From Metabacillus sediminilitoris (lineage in GTDB: Bacteria > Bacillota > Bacilli > Bacillales > Bacillaceae): a DNA stretch of 64,000 nt. The translations under genes were made by a program, and so were the position numbers. A model generated the notes under the pieces. The model made no database searches. It saw only the letters and a program-made list of their open reading frames with translations, and was not told the origin of the DNA. The DNA lies in the NCBI RefSeq assembly GCF_009720625.1, contig NZ_CP046266.1, positions 2,055,501-2,119,500 on the forward strand, read 5' to 3'. Of the stretch, positions 8,991 through 18,070 are shown piece by piece (within the stretch, counting starts at the first letter, position 1; every line of letters begins with the position of its first letter).

Positions 8991-9890
8991 ATGAGAAAGT
9001 TACTTATTTTTGCTATTGTCGGCTTTTTTGCTCAATTAATTGATGGCTCACTGGGAATGGGGTATGGACTTACTTCAACATCACTATTAATGGCGTTTAG
9101 TGTGGCACCAGCAGTGGCTTCTGCTTCCGTTCACATGTCTGAAATTGTTACAACTGCAGCATCAGGTGTTTCTCATTATCGTTTTGGGAATGTAGATAAA
9201 AAAATGCTTTTTAAATTAATGATCCCAGGGGCATTAGGTGCTTTTATTGGGGCGGCGTTCTTGAGTAGTATATCCGGGGATTTGATCAAGCCGTATCTTT
9301 CTTTTTTCTTAATCTTAATGGGTATTTATGTGCTATCACGATTTTCGTTTAAACAGAACAATTCAAAAGATACGGAAGGAGAAGAATCTGAGGGATCTTC
9401 AACTTGGTATTTAGTACCTTTAGGAGCAGTTGCGGGATTTTTCGATTCAGTTGGTGGTGGAGGTTGGGGACCAATTAATACTCCAACGCTTTTATCTAGG
9501 AAAGACGCAGTACCTAGAAAAGTAATTGGAACAGTGGGTGCAAGCGAATTTGCTGTTACAACATCGGCTACTTTAGGATTTTTACTATTTTTAGGTTGGG
9601 AACAATTAAATTGGATTTGGGTTGCAGCATTTATAATTGGTGGAGTCATTGCCGCACCAATTGCAGCATACCTAGTTCGTATCATTCCTTCCTATTTACT
9701 AGGTGTTGTTGTTGGAGGATTTATTATTCTTACGAATTTAAACACAGTTCTAAATGCAATGGGTATTAGTTCTGAACTAACCTTTGTTAGCTATAGTATT
9801 TTGGGGTTTGGTTGGATTTTTGCAATTGCATGGACAGTTCGAAATAATATTCGATTCGATCGAAGTGGTAAAACAAGTATCGAGGGTTAA
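8991..9890 (+). CDS. TauE/SafE (TSUP) family sulfite exporter-like permease
   Basis: A 299-aa inner-membrane protein of the TSUP family, which moves sulfite, sulfonates or related organic acids. Two homologous halves are visible, each opening with the family's glycine-rich motif: GFFAQLIDGSLGMGYG at the N-terminus and GAVAGFFDSVGGGGWGP near 145-162. A hydrophilic loop (about 122-140) separates them, and about eight transmembrane segments are predicted. An AAGGAG motif precedes the ATG. It is monocistronic, and the substrate cannot be told from sequence. Confidence 0.9.
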   Translation: MRKLLIFAIVGFFAQLIDGSLGMGYGLTSTSLLMAFSVAPAVASASVHMSEIVTTAASGVSHYRFGNVDKKMLFKLMIPGALGAFIGAAFLSSISGDLIKPYLSFFLILMGIYVLSRFSFKQNNSKDTEGEESEGSSTWYLVPLGAVAGFFDSVGGGGWGPINTPTLLSRKDAVPRKVIGTVGASEFAVTTSATLGFLLFLGWEQLNWIWVAAFIIGGVIAAPIAAYLVRIIPSYLLGVVVGGFIILTNLNTVLNAMGISSELTFVSYSILGFGWIFAIAWTVRNNIRFDRSGKTSIEG

Positions 9891-10037
9891 GGCGTTAAGA
9901 AGGCACTGCTATTAGAAATTGGCAGTATCTCAACAGGTAGAATGAAAAACTTACAATAAGTTTAGTTTTGAGTAGTTTTTGAAAGCCTCTCAATGAAGTT
10001 ATCTTAGGAATGTGTTGATAAACCCACCAAAATTCTA

Positions 10038-10152
10038 TGTGTTGCCAATTGCAGTCCACACATGTAGTGCTGTTCACTACTCGAATTAAAACAGTAGTTC
10101 ATGATGTAACAGTGAGTAAAGAGCCTTCCAATCCGGAAAGGCTCTTTGTTTT
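10038..10152. repeat. Dispersed repeat ending in a terminator (pair with 29210-29335)
   Basis: It shares with the 29-kb copy the order ATGTGTTG, CACA-CATGTAGTG, TGTTCACTAC, GTGAGTAAAGAGCC and a final terminator hairpin (10118-10147, AAAGAGCCTTCC/GGAAAGGCTCTTT plus T run). Both copies lie next to unrelated genes (the TSUP permease here, gltB there), so this is a mobile or recurrent intergenic module rather than part of either gene. Confidence 0.6.
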
Positions 10153-10341
10153 TACATAGAAAAATAGGGCATATTGACCTCTACGCTGCCAGTGCGGGAA
10201 GTAGAATTCCTTTGAGTTTTCTAATTTTTTCCTATATAGCTTTGTATCAATATAATGGAATAAGACTTTGATAGTTATTTTAATGAATTGGATTGTAAAA
10301 TAATGGATGAAATTGTACTATCATTAGTAAGAATTCTAAAT

Positions 10342-10373
10342 AAAGCATATCTGACAAATCTTAGATATGCTTT
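10342..10373. terminator. Bidirectional terminator
   Basis: AAAGCATATCT (10342-10352) pairs with AGATATGCTTT (10363-10373), T-rich on both sides. It lies 31 bp from the end of the minus-strand exporter pseudogene. Confidence 0.65.
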
Positions 10374-10404
10374 CATTTTATTACGTTGAATAACAATGTT
10401 AAAT

Positions 10405-11437
10405 TTAGGTGATTACCTTTGCCTTTTTTGTCATACCAGTTTTTTCAAGCATACTTTTTGAACTTACTGTTTTGTTAGGCATAAAGCAAGCAAAAATTAA
10501 CGCCACAAAAGATAAGACTAACATAAATAGATAGGCATCACTTGAGCCAAAGATAGAAGCTAATTTCGCTAGTTGCGTAGCTGTAATATTTTCATTTTCC
10601 ATAGATAGCTCAGAGGTATGTGAAGTTGTTTGAATGGTATACACTGTGATGACAACTGCTGTTCCAATAGCACCTGCTAATTGGCGAACAGTATTATTTA
10701 CTGCCGAACCATGTGAACTCAGTTCTCTTGGTAAAGCATTTAATCCTGCTGTATTTAACGGCATAGTTATAAAGCTTAATCCAATTCGTAAAATACATGT
10801 ACGAACCATTAAATATAGATAGGTTGTAGATTCAGTTAAATCAATGACTCCCCACATGGAAATAATGATAAAAAGTAAACCTGTCACAAAGAGTGGTTTA
10901 GCTCCGTATTTATCATACATTCTACCTGTGACAGGTGATAGGAAGGCATTAATCACAGCTCCAGGTAATAAAAGTAAACCTGCTTCAAAAGCTGTAAAAC
11001 CTCGTCCATCCTGCAAGTATATTGGTAAAAGAATTAAATCCGCATACATAATTAACGTAATTAATACATTAATGAACGATGTGATAGTGAAAATTTTATA
11101 CTTAAAAACAGATAGATTTAATAAAGGGTCTTTGGATTTTATTTGACGTAAACAAAATAAAATCGTAAAACGATTATTCCGACGATAATTGTTGTAATGA
11201 CAACAGGGTTCTCCCACCCTTTGCTTCCTGCGCTACTAAATCCAAATAAAATAGAGCCAAAACCAACCGTTGACAAAATGACACTTGTAATATCTAATTT
11301 CGCTTTTGTTGTTTCAGCAACATTCTTTAAATATTTAAATGCAAGAACAATAACGACTAATACTAAAGGGGTTATCCCAATAAATAGCCATCTCCATGAC
11401 AGATATTCAATCATAAAACCGGATAATGGATAATATG
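10405..11437 (-). pseudogene. Broken DHA2 (EmrB/QacA) family drug exporter
   Basis: Two overlapping minus frames encode one MFS exporter. The upstream piece (11414-11139) has the family motif SGFMIEYLSWRWLFIGITP; the downstream piece (to 10405) has LLLLPGAVINAFLSPVTGRM and NTAGLNALPRELSSHGSAV. A frameshift at about 11150 separates them. The first ~130-150 residues are gone: homology stops exactly where a dispersed repeat (11430-11482) begins. It is non-functional as it stands. Confidence 0.85.
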
Positions 11438-11482
11438 TATTGCCCCTTATTTTTTATGACTTTTTACGATTTAGGTCTTGGT
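11430..11482. repeat. Dispersed AT-rich repeat, copy 1
   Basis: Core CCTTATTTTTTATGACTTTT plus TTTAGGTCTTG, shared with 17097-17163 (nearly identical) and, more diverged, 12792-12857. This copy abuts the truncated 5' end of the exporter pseudogene. Confidence 0.6.
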
Positions 11483-11834
11483 AACTTAAACTAGATGGCA
11501 TTAGGTTAATACTTTCAAAGTTTGATATCAAAGTTCGACTGTACACTCGCCATGATAATGATTAACTATACTATAATAAACGAGGATACTATGTTTAAAT
11601 CAAGCATATATTCTCTTTTTTTTATACATAATAGAATGATTAACAGTACTAATCTGAATCTGCTTCCCTGCTTCTTCTCCTGGTGACCAAGGGGCTCGGA
11701 GAGTCCCGCAGCTTGAATGCTGTTTTATATGACGTACCCGACTTCTTTAAGTTACTTTCACACTGCTTTTCTGTTTCAATTTTTAATTCAGTAATGTATA
11801 TTTCAGTAAAGGCTTTTTATAAAACGTCACTTAT
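11483..11834. other. Intergenic, no gene recognised
   Basis: AT-rich DNA with a short GC-richer patch near 11690-11725 (GGGGCTCGGAGAGTCCCGCA) that looks foreign to its surroundings but gives no recognisable protein in any frame. Confidence 0.3.
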
Positions 11835-12287
11835 TTATTTGTTATCGAGTTGTTCCGCCAAACCGATTAGAAGTCCTTCGGTTCCACGAATGTAGCAGAG
11901 CCGATACGAGTCCTCGTACTGAACCACTTCGCCAACGAGCTGAGCACCATACTTAATGAGTCTGGATACCATTTCGTCAATGTCTTCAACGGTGAACATG
12001 ACGCGTAGATAACCGAGGGCGTTTACAGGAGCAGTCCGGTGATCTGATATAGTAGGTGGGGTGAGAAATCGTGAAAGTTCAAGTCGGCTGTGGCCATCTG
12101 GTGTAACCATCATAGCAATCTCTACGCACTGAGAACCCAATCCGGTTACGCGACCAGCCCATTCACCTTCGACAGTGGCTCGCCCTTCGAGGTTCAAGCC
12201 AATCTCCTCGAAGAAAGAGATTGCGTCATCAAGGGATTCTACAACGATGCCGACATTGTCCATTCTTAGTAATTTGTTTTTTGCCAT
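11835..12287 (-). CDS. VOC (glyoxalase/bleomycin-resistance) family protein
   Basis: A 150-aa single-domain protein. It has two beta-alpha-beta-beta-beta halves: LLRMDNVGIVVESLDDAISF opens the first and LGYLRVMFTVEDIDEMVSRL the second. Metal-ligand-type positions (Glu in GEWAGR, ELSRF, the C-terminal region) can be guessed but not assigned. AAGGAGATAAAAC precedes the ATG. It is alone in its transcription unit. Its base composition is richer in GC than its neighbours, which suggests acquisition by transfer. The substrate is unknown. Confidence 0.8.
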   Translation of the reverse strand: MAKNKLLRMDNVGIVVESLDDAISFFEEIGLNLEGRATVEGEWAGRVTGLGSQCVEIAMMVTPDGHSRLELSRFLTPPTISDHRTAPVNALGYLRVMFTVEDIDEMVSRLIKYGAQLVGEVVQYEDSYRLCYIRGTEGLLIGLAEQLDNK

Positions 12288-12470
12288 AGTTTTATCTCCT
12301 TATGTGTAAAAATTTATTATCTGATCATCTTCATAATTATTCTATTAAAAAGTTACAAATTCCTTCCAAACAAAAAACACCTTGTCACAGTTCATGATAA
12401 CAAAGAAAAGTCACAGTATAGGAAAATGTGAAATTGGGTTTTCGGGTATGTCATATAACATCTTGTTAAC

Positions 12471-12630
12471 GAACAACACTTCGTAAACCCTCTACTATTG
12501 GAATATTCGCGAACCTTATTTCGTGAATGCCATCATGTTCAAATAGTTTCAAAAATTCGATACCGTAGTTGCTATTCGATAAAACAACTTCGACTTCCCC
12601 ACAAAATATTCCTGCCCTGTACTCCATTAA
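12471..12630 (-). pseudogene. Unidentified truncated reading frame
   Basis: The minus strand is open for about 52 codons ending at a TAA near 12471, with protein-like content (IFCGEVEVVLSNSNYGIEFL, HEIRFANIPIVEGL). No start codon, ribosome binding site or family could be recognised. It is probably the C-terminal scrap of a lost gene. Confidence 0.35.
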
Positions 12631-12791
12631 ATGGCCCTTTTATGGAATAACATAATTGGGAATTTTGCTTAAACTTTTTAAGGTGATTGGAGTTTTTATA
12701 AATAATCGAATCTTATTTTAAAACTATAATTGTTCATTAGTTGACGAAAAATTATAGAAAAAAGGGGAAGAAAAAATTCTTCGTGTTTCAC

Positions 12792-12857
12792 ATATTATAC
12801 ATGACTAATATATATTAACCCTTTATTAAAAAGTTTTTTTAAAATTAAGTCTTGATA
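12792..12857. repeat. Dispersed AT-rich repeat, copy 2
   Basis: It shares CATATTATACATGA-TAATATATAT-ACCCTTTATT and the closing TCTTGATAA with copy 3 (17097-17163). Copy 2 ends where the DNA ligase fragment begins. Confidence 0.5.
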
Positions 12858-12993
12858 AACAACGAGGTTACTGCAAAGTTCCCGGAATTATTAACAATAG
12901 ATATTCATGATGGTACGGTATTAGATGGAGAGATTATTTTTACTGATTCAGGCGGAAAACCGGACATTGAAGCCTTAATTAAACTTTTGGGTT
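12852..12993 (+). pseudogene. ATP-dependent DNA ligase fragment
   Basis: The frame encodes NEVTAKFPELLTIDIHDGTV then LDGEIIFTDSGGKPDIEAL, matching the region around motif III of ATP-dependent DNA ligases (the LDGE segment with the conserved Glu). Only about 47 residues of a normally ~270-300 aa or longer enzyme survive. The frame then runs into unrelated sequence and stops at 13103. It is dead. Confidence 0.75.
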
Positions 12994-13297
12994 TATATAG
13001 TATTTCATTCTTTACATATAAATTTGAAATAAAGTTGTACCGTAATCAAAAAAGTTGCACCGTTTTGCACCTTTGGATGTTTTATCTGTGGGCGTTTTTT
13101 TAATGAAAGAGAAAAGAACAAATAAGTTGTTCCATTATAGGGTCAGATTGTTGAATAACATGTTAAATTGTAAAGCGAAAATTTTGAAGAAATGTACTTA
13201 AACTCCAGGGTTTTTTATTAACCAGGCAAGTTTAACAGAGCTTACCACTAAAAAGCCAATGCTAAATACCTCTTAAATAAATATCGTTATTCTGAAA

Positions 13298-13337
13298 CAA
13301 AGCTCCTTTGATAGGCAACACTATTTAGGAGTTTTTT
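13298..13337 (+). terminator. Leader hairpin/terminator before the enolase-superfamily gene
   Basis: AAAGCTCCT (13299-13307) pairs with AGGAGTTTT (13327-13335) followed by T. It ends only 24 bp before the next start codon, so it either stops upstream transcription or acts as an attenuator for that gene. Confidence 0.55.
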
Positions 13338-13360
13338 AATGCAAAAAAAGGTGTGATCGT

Positions 13361-14476
13361 ATGAAAATCCAAAAAATCGAAACCTACCCCTTATTCTATA
13401 AGCTATCTCAGCCATATGGGGATGCAAATGGCTACAAGTATTACCGGTCCTGCTATCTTATCCGGATTATCACGGAATCGGGTGTACATGGCTGGGGGGA
13501 ATGCGTTGATTGGTTGCCGACCCTGGACATCGGATTTAAAGAGAGAATTATTCCTTTCTTAATTGGAAAAAAGGTAACTGACCGGCTGAAGCTTGTCGGC
13601 ACTGTGAAGAAGTGGCATCAGCGTGCAGCCTCCGCTGTTAGTATGGCTTTAACCGAGATTGTTGCTAAATATGCCCATCTTTCTGTCTGTGAGCTTTGGG
13701 GAGGAAGCTTTAGAAGCAGTATTCCGGTTTATGCTTCGTTCCAGTCTTATTCGGATCACTCAGATTGGATAAGGCATTCTCTCAGAATGACGGAAGAAAG
13801 TGTTTTAAACGGGTTGGGGAAAATAAAAGTCAAGATAGGAGGTAGGGTATTCAGGGAAGACCTGGAGCATATCGAAGCTCTTCAGAAAACCGTCGGCGAG
13901 AAGGTGGGAATTATTCTGGATGCCAATCAAAGCTATGATTTGGCAACCTCCCGAAAGTGGGAGAGGTGTTTTTCTAAATCGGCGAATTTTTTGTGGCTGG
14001 AAGAGCCGATGCCAATGGATCAGGTTCAGGATTATCAGTTCCTTCGTTCCAACCTGTCCATTCCTGTTGCCGGCGGGGAAAACATCAAAAGTACAAAGCA
14101 ATTTATACCACTGCTTACTAAAAAGTCAATTGACATCATTCAACCGGATATCATGCATGAAAATGGAATAGATGATTTTTTCGACACTTTGAAGCTTGCA
14201 CGCCATTTTGGAATTCGTGTTTCCCCTCATAGCTATGATGGAGTGATAACTCGTCTATATACCTTGTTTTGTCTGGCCAACCTGAAGCCATGGAGCAAAA
14301 TGGGGGAGGATGCTATTGAGCCGGCCGAATGGGATGTGATGGAGAATCCTTTCTCGGAGCTTCTTCCTGTTAAGCCAGTGAATGGAAAGGTCTGTATTCC
14401 ACAGGGAGAGGGAATTGGAGTTGAAGTGAATATGGATTTGATTAAAAAATATCTTTGGGATGGTTCATCCTATTAA
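13361..14476 (+). CDS. Mandelate racemase/muconate-lactonizing enzyme family protein
   Basis: A 371-aa member of the enolase superfamily (proton abstraction alpha to a carboxylate, Mg-dependent). The N-terminal capping domain is at about 1-125. The barrel has KIKVKIG (KxK base motif) near 155, metal ligands Asp in [10 protein letters not shown], Glu in FLWLEEP and Glu in AGGENI, then QPDIMHENG and the His of SPHSYDG as the second base. These point to the MR subgroup rather than dipeptide epimerases, but the substrate is not readable. It is monocistronic with a terminator behind it. GC content is higher than flanking DNA. Confidence 0.85.
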   Translation: MKIQKIETYPLFYKLSQPYGDANGYKYYRSCYLIRIITESGVHGWGECVDWLPTLDIGFKERIIPFLIGKKVTDRLKLVGTVKKWHQRAASAVSMALTEIVAKYAHLSVCELWGGSFRSSIPVYASFQSYSDHSDWIRHSLRMTEESVLNGLGKIKVKIGGRVFREDLEHIEALQKTVGEKVGIILDANQSYDLATSRKWERCFSKSANFLWLEEPMPMDQVQDYQFLRSNLSIPVAGGENIKSTKQFIPLLTKKSIDIIQPDIMHENGIDDFFDTLKLARHFGIRVSPHSYDGVITRLYTLFCLANLKPWSKMGEDAIEPAEWDVMENPFSELLPVKPVNGKVCIPQGEGIGVEVNMDLIKKYLWDGSSY

Positions 14477-14546
14477 CAACGGTGCAGTTTAGTTGAAGAA
14501 GCATTAAGTGATTTTAGGACTAATTTTATATTTTATTTATTCAATT

Positions 14547-14583
14547 AAAGGGCGCAATTCTACAGCAAGAATTGTGCTCTTTC
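14547..14583 (+). terminator. Terminator of the enolase-superfamily gene
   Basis: AAAGGGCGCAATTCT pairs with AGAATTGTGCTCTTT (14-15 bp stem), 70 bp after the stop. Confidence 0.8.
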
Positions 14584-14676
14584 TTTATGTTAAGGGCCAT
14601 TTTCTGGAGTAAGGTTTATTGAACCAGCTTCGCTAGTTACCCCTTATAGGAATTCAATGTATCTAGGATACTAAAA

Positions 14677-14709
14677 TAACCTCCTTTAGCTTTGAGCCAA
14701 AGGAGGTTA
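14677..14709 (-). terminator. Terminator of the ACT-domain gene
   Basis: AACCTCCTTT (14678-14687) pairs with AAAGGAGGTT (14699-14708), 40 bp downstream of the minus-strand stop. Confidence 0.7.
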
Positions 14710-14749
14710 TAGATCATTCCAGTTATGTTTGTTTGAGTGCAAATTATTA

Positions 14750-15136
14750 TTAGATGACAGAATGTCCGTGTTCAGATAATATCTGTAAAGTTTGTTCTAA
14801 AGTGTCTGACTTAACTAGAAGATAATCTGTGTTATAAGTAGAAATGGCAAAGATACTAATTTTAGCTTCAGCAAGTGGGGAAGCAAGGGAAGATAATACT
14901 CCTGTCAGTGAAAAATCAAGAGGTCCTTCCACTTTAATACATCTCCATTCGTTACTTATTTCAATATTTTCAACATGCGACGGTACTACTTCTTCTGCAC
15001 ATACTATAGATAGTTCTTCATCTGTATAAGTAATTGAAACAAAATTTTTATTTTCAAGAGCCCATTTAGGAATAGCTTTAGAAGGATCTAATTTTAAGAC
15101 AGACATTGTTCCAGGAAGTACAGATAAATTCAACAA
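14750..15136 (-). CDS. ACT-domain protein under a ykkC-type riboswitch
   Basis: A 128-aa protein with two ACT-like halves. The C-terminal half has VEGPLDFSLTGVLSSLASPL and ISIFAISTYNTDYLLVKS, typical of the ACT_7/CASTOR-like group that binds amino acids or related small ligands. The start is a TTG at 15136, preceded by TGGAGTTGATA. The only upstream sequence is a riboswitch and promoter, so its expression is tied to the riboswitch ligand. No catalytic domain is present. A ligand-binding or regulatory role is likely, but its partner is unknown. Confidence 0.75.
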   Translation of the reverse strand: MLNLSVLPGTMSVLKLDPSKAIPKWALENKNFVSITYTDEELSIVCAEEVVPSHVENIEISNEWRCIKVEGPLDFSLTGVLSSLASPLAEAKISIFAISTYNTDYLLVKSDTLEQTLQILSEHGHSVI

Positions 15137-15185
15137 ATATCAACTCCATTTCCCCATAGAATAAGTTTTTGTTTAACACGAAAAA

Positions 15186-15306
15186 CAAAAAAGCCCGGAA
15201 AATATCGTTAATGATATCTCCCGGGCTTTTATCCCTCCGTGTCCACAGTGTTACTGTGTGTTTTCTCTCGGACCTGACCGGATAAAATAAACCGCGGAAC
15301 CCTAGA
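15186..15306 (-). promoter_or_regulatory. ykkC-family riboswitch (guanidine-I-like)
   Basis: The minus strand contains, in order, CTAGGGTTCCG, GGTCCGAGAG, ACACGGAGGGA and AAAAGCCCGGGAGA, the conserved blocks of the ykkC motif, at normal spacing. The last block is the 5' arm of a terminator whose other arm, CCGGGCTTTTTT, is at 15187-15198, giving a transcription-control platform. The lack of purine or branched-chain genes downstream and the close match to the B. subtilis ykkC blocks favour the guanidine-I class. ppGpp and PRPP variants share most of these blocks and cannot be excluded by eye. Confidence 0.85.
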
Positions 15307-15331
15307 AAACATTTTTTATTAATTTAGAGAA

Positions 15332-15360
15332 ATTATCTATCAGAAACATGTAATTGTCAA
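15332..15360 (-). promoter_or_regulatory. SigA promoter for the riboswitch/ACT gene
   Basis: The minus strand has TTGACA (15360-15355), a 17-bp spacer and GATAAT (15337-15332). Transcription would start near 15325, about 20 nt before the riboswitch core. Confidence 0.75.
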
Positions 15361-15568
15361 TTCTCAAGATATTACCACTTTATCGTTTTTGATAGTATTG
15401 CTAAGAAATTATATAAAGAATTTGGGTATGTAGACCGGAAGATTTCTATGAGTTTAAGGGTTTACAATACCTCCTAAAAAAGTAACTTGGATAAGCGCTC
15501 ATTTTCCATTTAAGGGCCATATTGTTGAACAAAATGAAGACGACTGAATCTGAGGATTTTCAAAAAGG

Positions 15569-15611
15569 AAAAAAGATGAGCTGAAAAATAATTTCCAGCT
15601 CACCTTTTTTC
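15569..15611 (-). terminator. Terminator of the alpha-carbonic anhydrase unit
   Basis: A GAGCTG/CAGCTC stem flanked by A and T runs on both strands lies about 55 bp downstream of the carbonic anhydrase stop. Confidence 0.75.
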
Positions 15612-15665
15612 TATTGAAGTATAAATAAGAATAGATCTTAAAGCTTTAGAAGACAAAATCTAAGG

Positions 15666-16493
15666 TCAATTTTCATGAGTTAAAACCTCATATACATCTC
15701 GATCGTTCCAAGGTTGAACTGGTCGATGATTGTCTGGGAAGACGGATGTGAATAGGTCAATTTGTTCTTGAGATACTGAAATCGGTTCAGCAAAAACTGT
15801 CCACTTTACCCCTTCAGAACAAGGTGGGGTGGTTAGGGATCCGTTATAATGGTACGCCGTTTTGTCTTGAGGTAATAAAGAAGAAAGATTAATTTCCTCT
15901 TCCAATAGAATATTTTCTTCCGATTCTTCCTTCGGTAACTTTGACCAGAGTTCTGCTAGAGTTTTATTCTCTTTTCCTGCTTTCATCAATACACCAAGTA
16001 CAGCTAATTGATCGTCTTCACTTTTATGTACTAAATGCAGCTCCATATCCAAATTTTTTCCTTCCATTTGATGTTCAGATGGAACATGGAAATGGAATTG
16101 AACTAATTTATATTCCTTATCATCAATAACAATAGAGTTTTCGTCTGTGTTTGTATCTGCTTGCACAGTATGTCCATTATTTTTAATTGTAAAGGAGCTC
16201 GGCTGATAATTGATTCGGATATCTGCCTCTGAAGTTTTATTTGCTTTTGCATCTTCTAAGTTGATGGGAGATTGTTTCATTCCTCTTCCGCATGCTTTAA
16301 AAGACGAGTCTAAGGCTTCCCAATATTCTGGTCCAGTATCCCCAGAATAAGACCAATGTATCTCGTGTTCTTCTTTTTTCGTTTCATCCTGAGCCGCATT
16401 CTTATTATCGTGGTCTATTGGGGAAGGTGATGAAGAACATGCAGTAATAGTCACCAAGAACATACACATCATAATAAATCGAATCCACATCAT
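15666..16493 (-). CDS. Alpha-class carbonic anhydrase, lipoprotein
   Basis: A 275-aa zinc enzyme interconverting CO2 and bicarbonate on the outer face of the membrane. The signal peptide ends in a lipobox ITAC with Cys19 as lipid attachment, then an acidic/serine linker. The alpha-CA fold runs from about 46 to the end: HWSYSGDTGPEYW, QSPINL, zinc histidines in VQFHFHVPSEH and MELHLVH, and the Thr/Pro loop SLTTPPCSEGVKW. AAGGAGG precedes ATGATG. It follows a small membrane gene by 38 bp, forming a likely two-gene operon. A beta-class enzyme is encoded 750 bp away, so the cell has extracellular and cytoplasmic carbonic anhydrases here. Confidence 0.95.
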   Translation of the reverse strand: MMWIRFIMMCMFLVTITACSSSPSPIDHDNKNAAQDETKKEEHEIHWSYSGDTGPEYWEALDSSFKACGRGMKQSPINLEDAKANKTSEADIRINYQPSSFTIKNNGHTVQADTNTDENSIVIDDKEYKLVQFHFHVPSEHQMEGKNLDMELHLVHKSEDDQLAVLGVLMKAGKENKTLAELWSKLPKEESEENILLEEEINLSSLLPQDKTAYHYNGSLTTPPCSEGVKWTVFAEPISVSQEQIDLFTSVFPDNHRPVQPWNDRDVYEVLTHEN

Positions 16494-16531
16494 TTTTCAT
16501 TTCCTCCTTTGAAATTAAGGTTAGTAGATAT

Positions 16532-16837
16532 TTATTCAAAAGAGTTGATCACGTAATTGGATTGATAAAAAATGATGGTAATTAGCATAAGTCTTCTAGT
16601 AAATATAGAAATCAGATTAAAGGAACTAGTAATAATTAAGGTAATTATGACTAAAACAGTTGCCATGATAACATTAATATTCTTTAGTTTTCCATTATCA
16701 TCAATTGGGTAGTCTGAACTTTGGTTTTCCGTAAGATTGATTTCTTGAACACCAATAGCTTGTGGGTAATCGTAAATAAAATAACAGGAAAAGCTATATA
16801 TTATAACCAAAATAGAGAGGGCTAAGTATCTATTCAA
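16532..16837 (-). CDS. Small membrane protein upstream of alpha-carbonic anhydrase
   Basis: No family recognised. It has 101 residues with a hydrophobic segment at about 5-23 and a second at about 55-85, separated by a polar region (NQSSDYPIDDNGK). The start is TTG with AAGGGG nine bases upstream. Its position 38 bp before the carbonic anhydrase gene on the same strand suggests co-transcription. Confidence 0.5.
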   Translation of the reverse strand: MNRYLALSILVIIYSFSCYFIYDYPQAIGVQEINLTENQSSDYPIDDNGKLKNINVIMATVLVIITLIITSSFNLISIFTRRLMLITIIFYQSNYVINSFE

Positions 16838-17247
16838 AACTTCACGCCCCTTAAAAGATATTTTTATATAATAACATAATTAAGAAAATTAATACAAGGA
16901 AATAAAATGATAAATCAGTTGGTTAAAAGGTAATGCGGATGTTTGAAAAAGTGGTTAATTTTAGAAAGATTAATGGAAATGCACATGAAACGAAGTTAGT
17001 TAAACCTACCTGTCTAGTGAACAATTCGCAAACATTATGTAGTAGCTTATTCAAGAATAGGGCGCGTTTCTTGAACAAGAAGTAAAAGGGTGGAAAATAT
17101 TATACATGATTAATATATATCACCCTTTATTTTTTATGACTTTTTACAATTTAGGTCTTGATAATTTTAAAAAGTTTAACGGTTTATAAGGGGTAGTGAC
17201 GGGGTTGCTGTCATATATCACAAAGCAGTTTATATAAATTCTTTCCT
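16838..17247. other. Intergenic, repeats only
   Basis: It holds a GGGC/TTCTTGAA repeat near 17048-17083 and the dispersed AT-rich repeat at 17097-17163. No gene seen. Confidence 0.4.
17097..17163. repeat. Dispersed AT-rich repeat, copy 3
   Basis: The best-preserved copy: TATTATACATGATTAATATA, then CCCTTTATTTTTTATGACTT, TTTACAATTTAGGTCTTGAT. Compare 11430-11482 and 12792-12857. Confidence 0.6.
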
Positions 17248-17844
17248 TTACATACTGAATATTTCAGTATTACTAGAATCAACATCGTGATATCCATCTA
17301 CAACGACATCTAATTTACCGGTTTCAGGATGGATAACCATACCATGAATTGCAATATTTTTTGGCATTAAAGGGTGATTGTTGATTAAATGAACACTATT
17401 TGTGACACTCTCCTCTACACATTGAAAACCGGTTAGCCACTCGGACAAATTAATACCTGCATTCGTTAGGGTATCAATTTGAACCTCAGAGATCCCATTC
17501 TGTTTTGCGGCTTCAAGAATCGAGGACGATTGAAGGCCTACCATCCCGCATCCATGATGACCTATCACACATATTTCTTCTGCTTTCAACTCATAAATAG
17601 CGACAAGAATGCTGCGCATAATGCTACCAAAAGGATGAGACACAATAGCTCCAGCATTTTTGATAATTTTCGCATCCCCGTTTCTCAAACCCATTGCTTT
17701 TGGAAGCAATTCTAATAGACGGGTATCCATACAGGTTAAAATGACAATTTTTTTATCCGGATATTTCGTAGTTTGAAACTCTTCATACTTGTTTTCATCA
17801 ACAAAAACTTTGTTATAATCTAAAATAGTGGAAATAATAGACAT
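17248..17844 (-). CDS. Beta-class carbonic anhydrase
   Basis: A 198-aa cytoplasmic zinc carbonic anhydrase. Zinc ligands and the catalytic dyad are C38, D40 and R42 (CMDTR) and H96-C99 (GHHGCG), with the NAGAIVSHPFGSIMRSIL segment typical of the short type-II/clade D-like enzymes. AAGGAG precedes the start. The gene is transcribed alone and reads towards the alpha enzyme. Two distinct carbonic anhydrases and a SulP transporter within 7 kb suggest local investment in inorganic carbon handling. Confidence 0.92.
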   Translation of the reverse strand: MSIISTILDYNKVFVDENKYEEFQTTKYPDKKIVILTCMDTRLLELLPKAMGLRNGDAKIIKNAGAIVSHPFGSIMRSILVAIYELKAEEICVIGHHGCGMVGLQSSSILEAAKQNGISEVQIDTLTNAGINLSEWLTGFQCVEESVTNSVHLINNHPLMPKNIAIHGMVIHPETGKLDVVVDGYHDVDSSNTEIFSM

Positions 17845-18023
17845 TGATTTTTCTCCTTGTTATTTGTGTTGGAACTTAAGAGTTTTAACAAATAATCCTA
17901 CAAAGAAACTCTATGCGATATCTATAAAATTTCTTGTGAATCAGTGATCAAGTGTGAATAACCAAAAGGCCATTGATAACATACTGATAACGATTTAAGA
18001 TTAATAATACTCAAGGTCAAGAA

Positions 18024-18070
18024 AGAAGGCAAGAAACATGTTAGACATGCTAACATGTTTCTTGCCTTCT
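18024..18070. repeat. Perfect 21-bp inverted repeat, 5-nt loop
   Basis: 18024-18044 is exactly complementary to 18050-18070, with loop ACATG. No T run follows on the plus strand and only TTTCTTG on the minus strand, so it is not a clear terminator. It sits between the start of the beta-carbonic anhydrase gene and a divergent acetyltransferase gene. The rest of 17845-18356 shows no gene. Confidence 0.85.
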
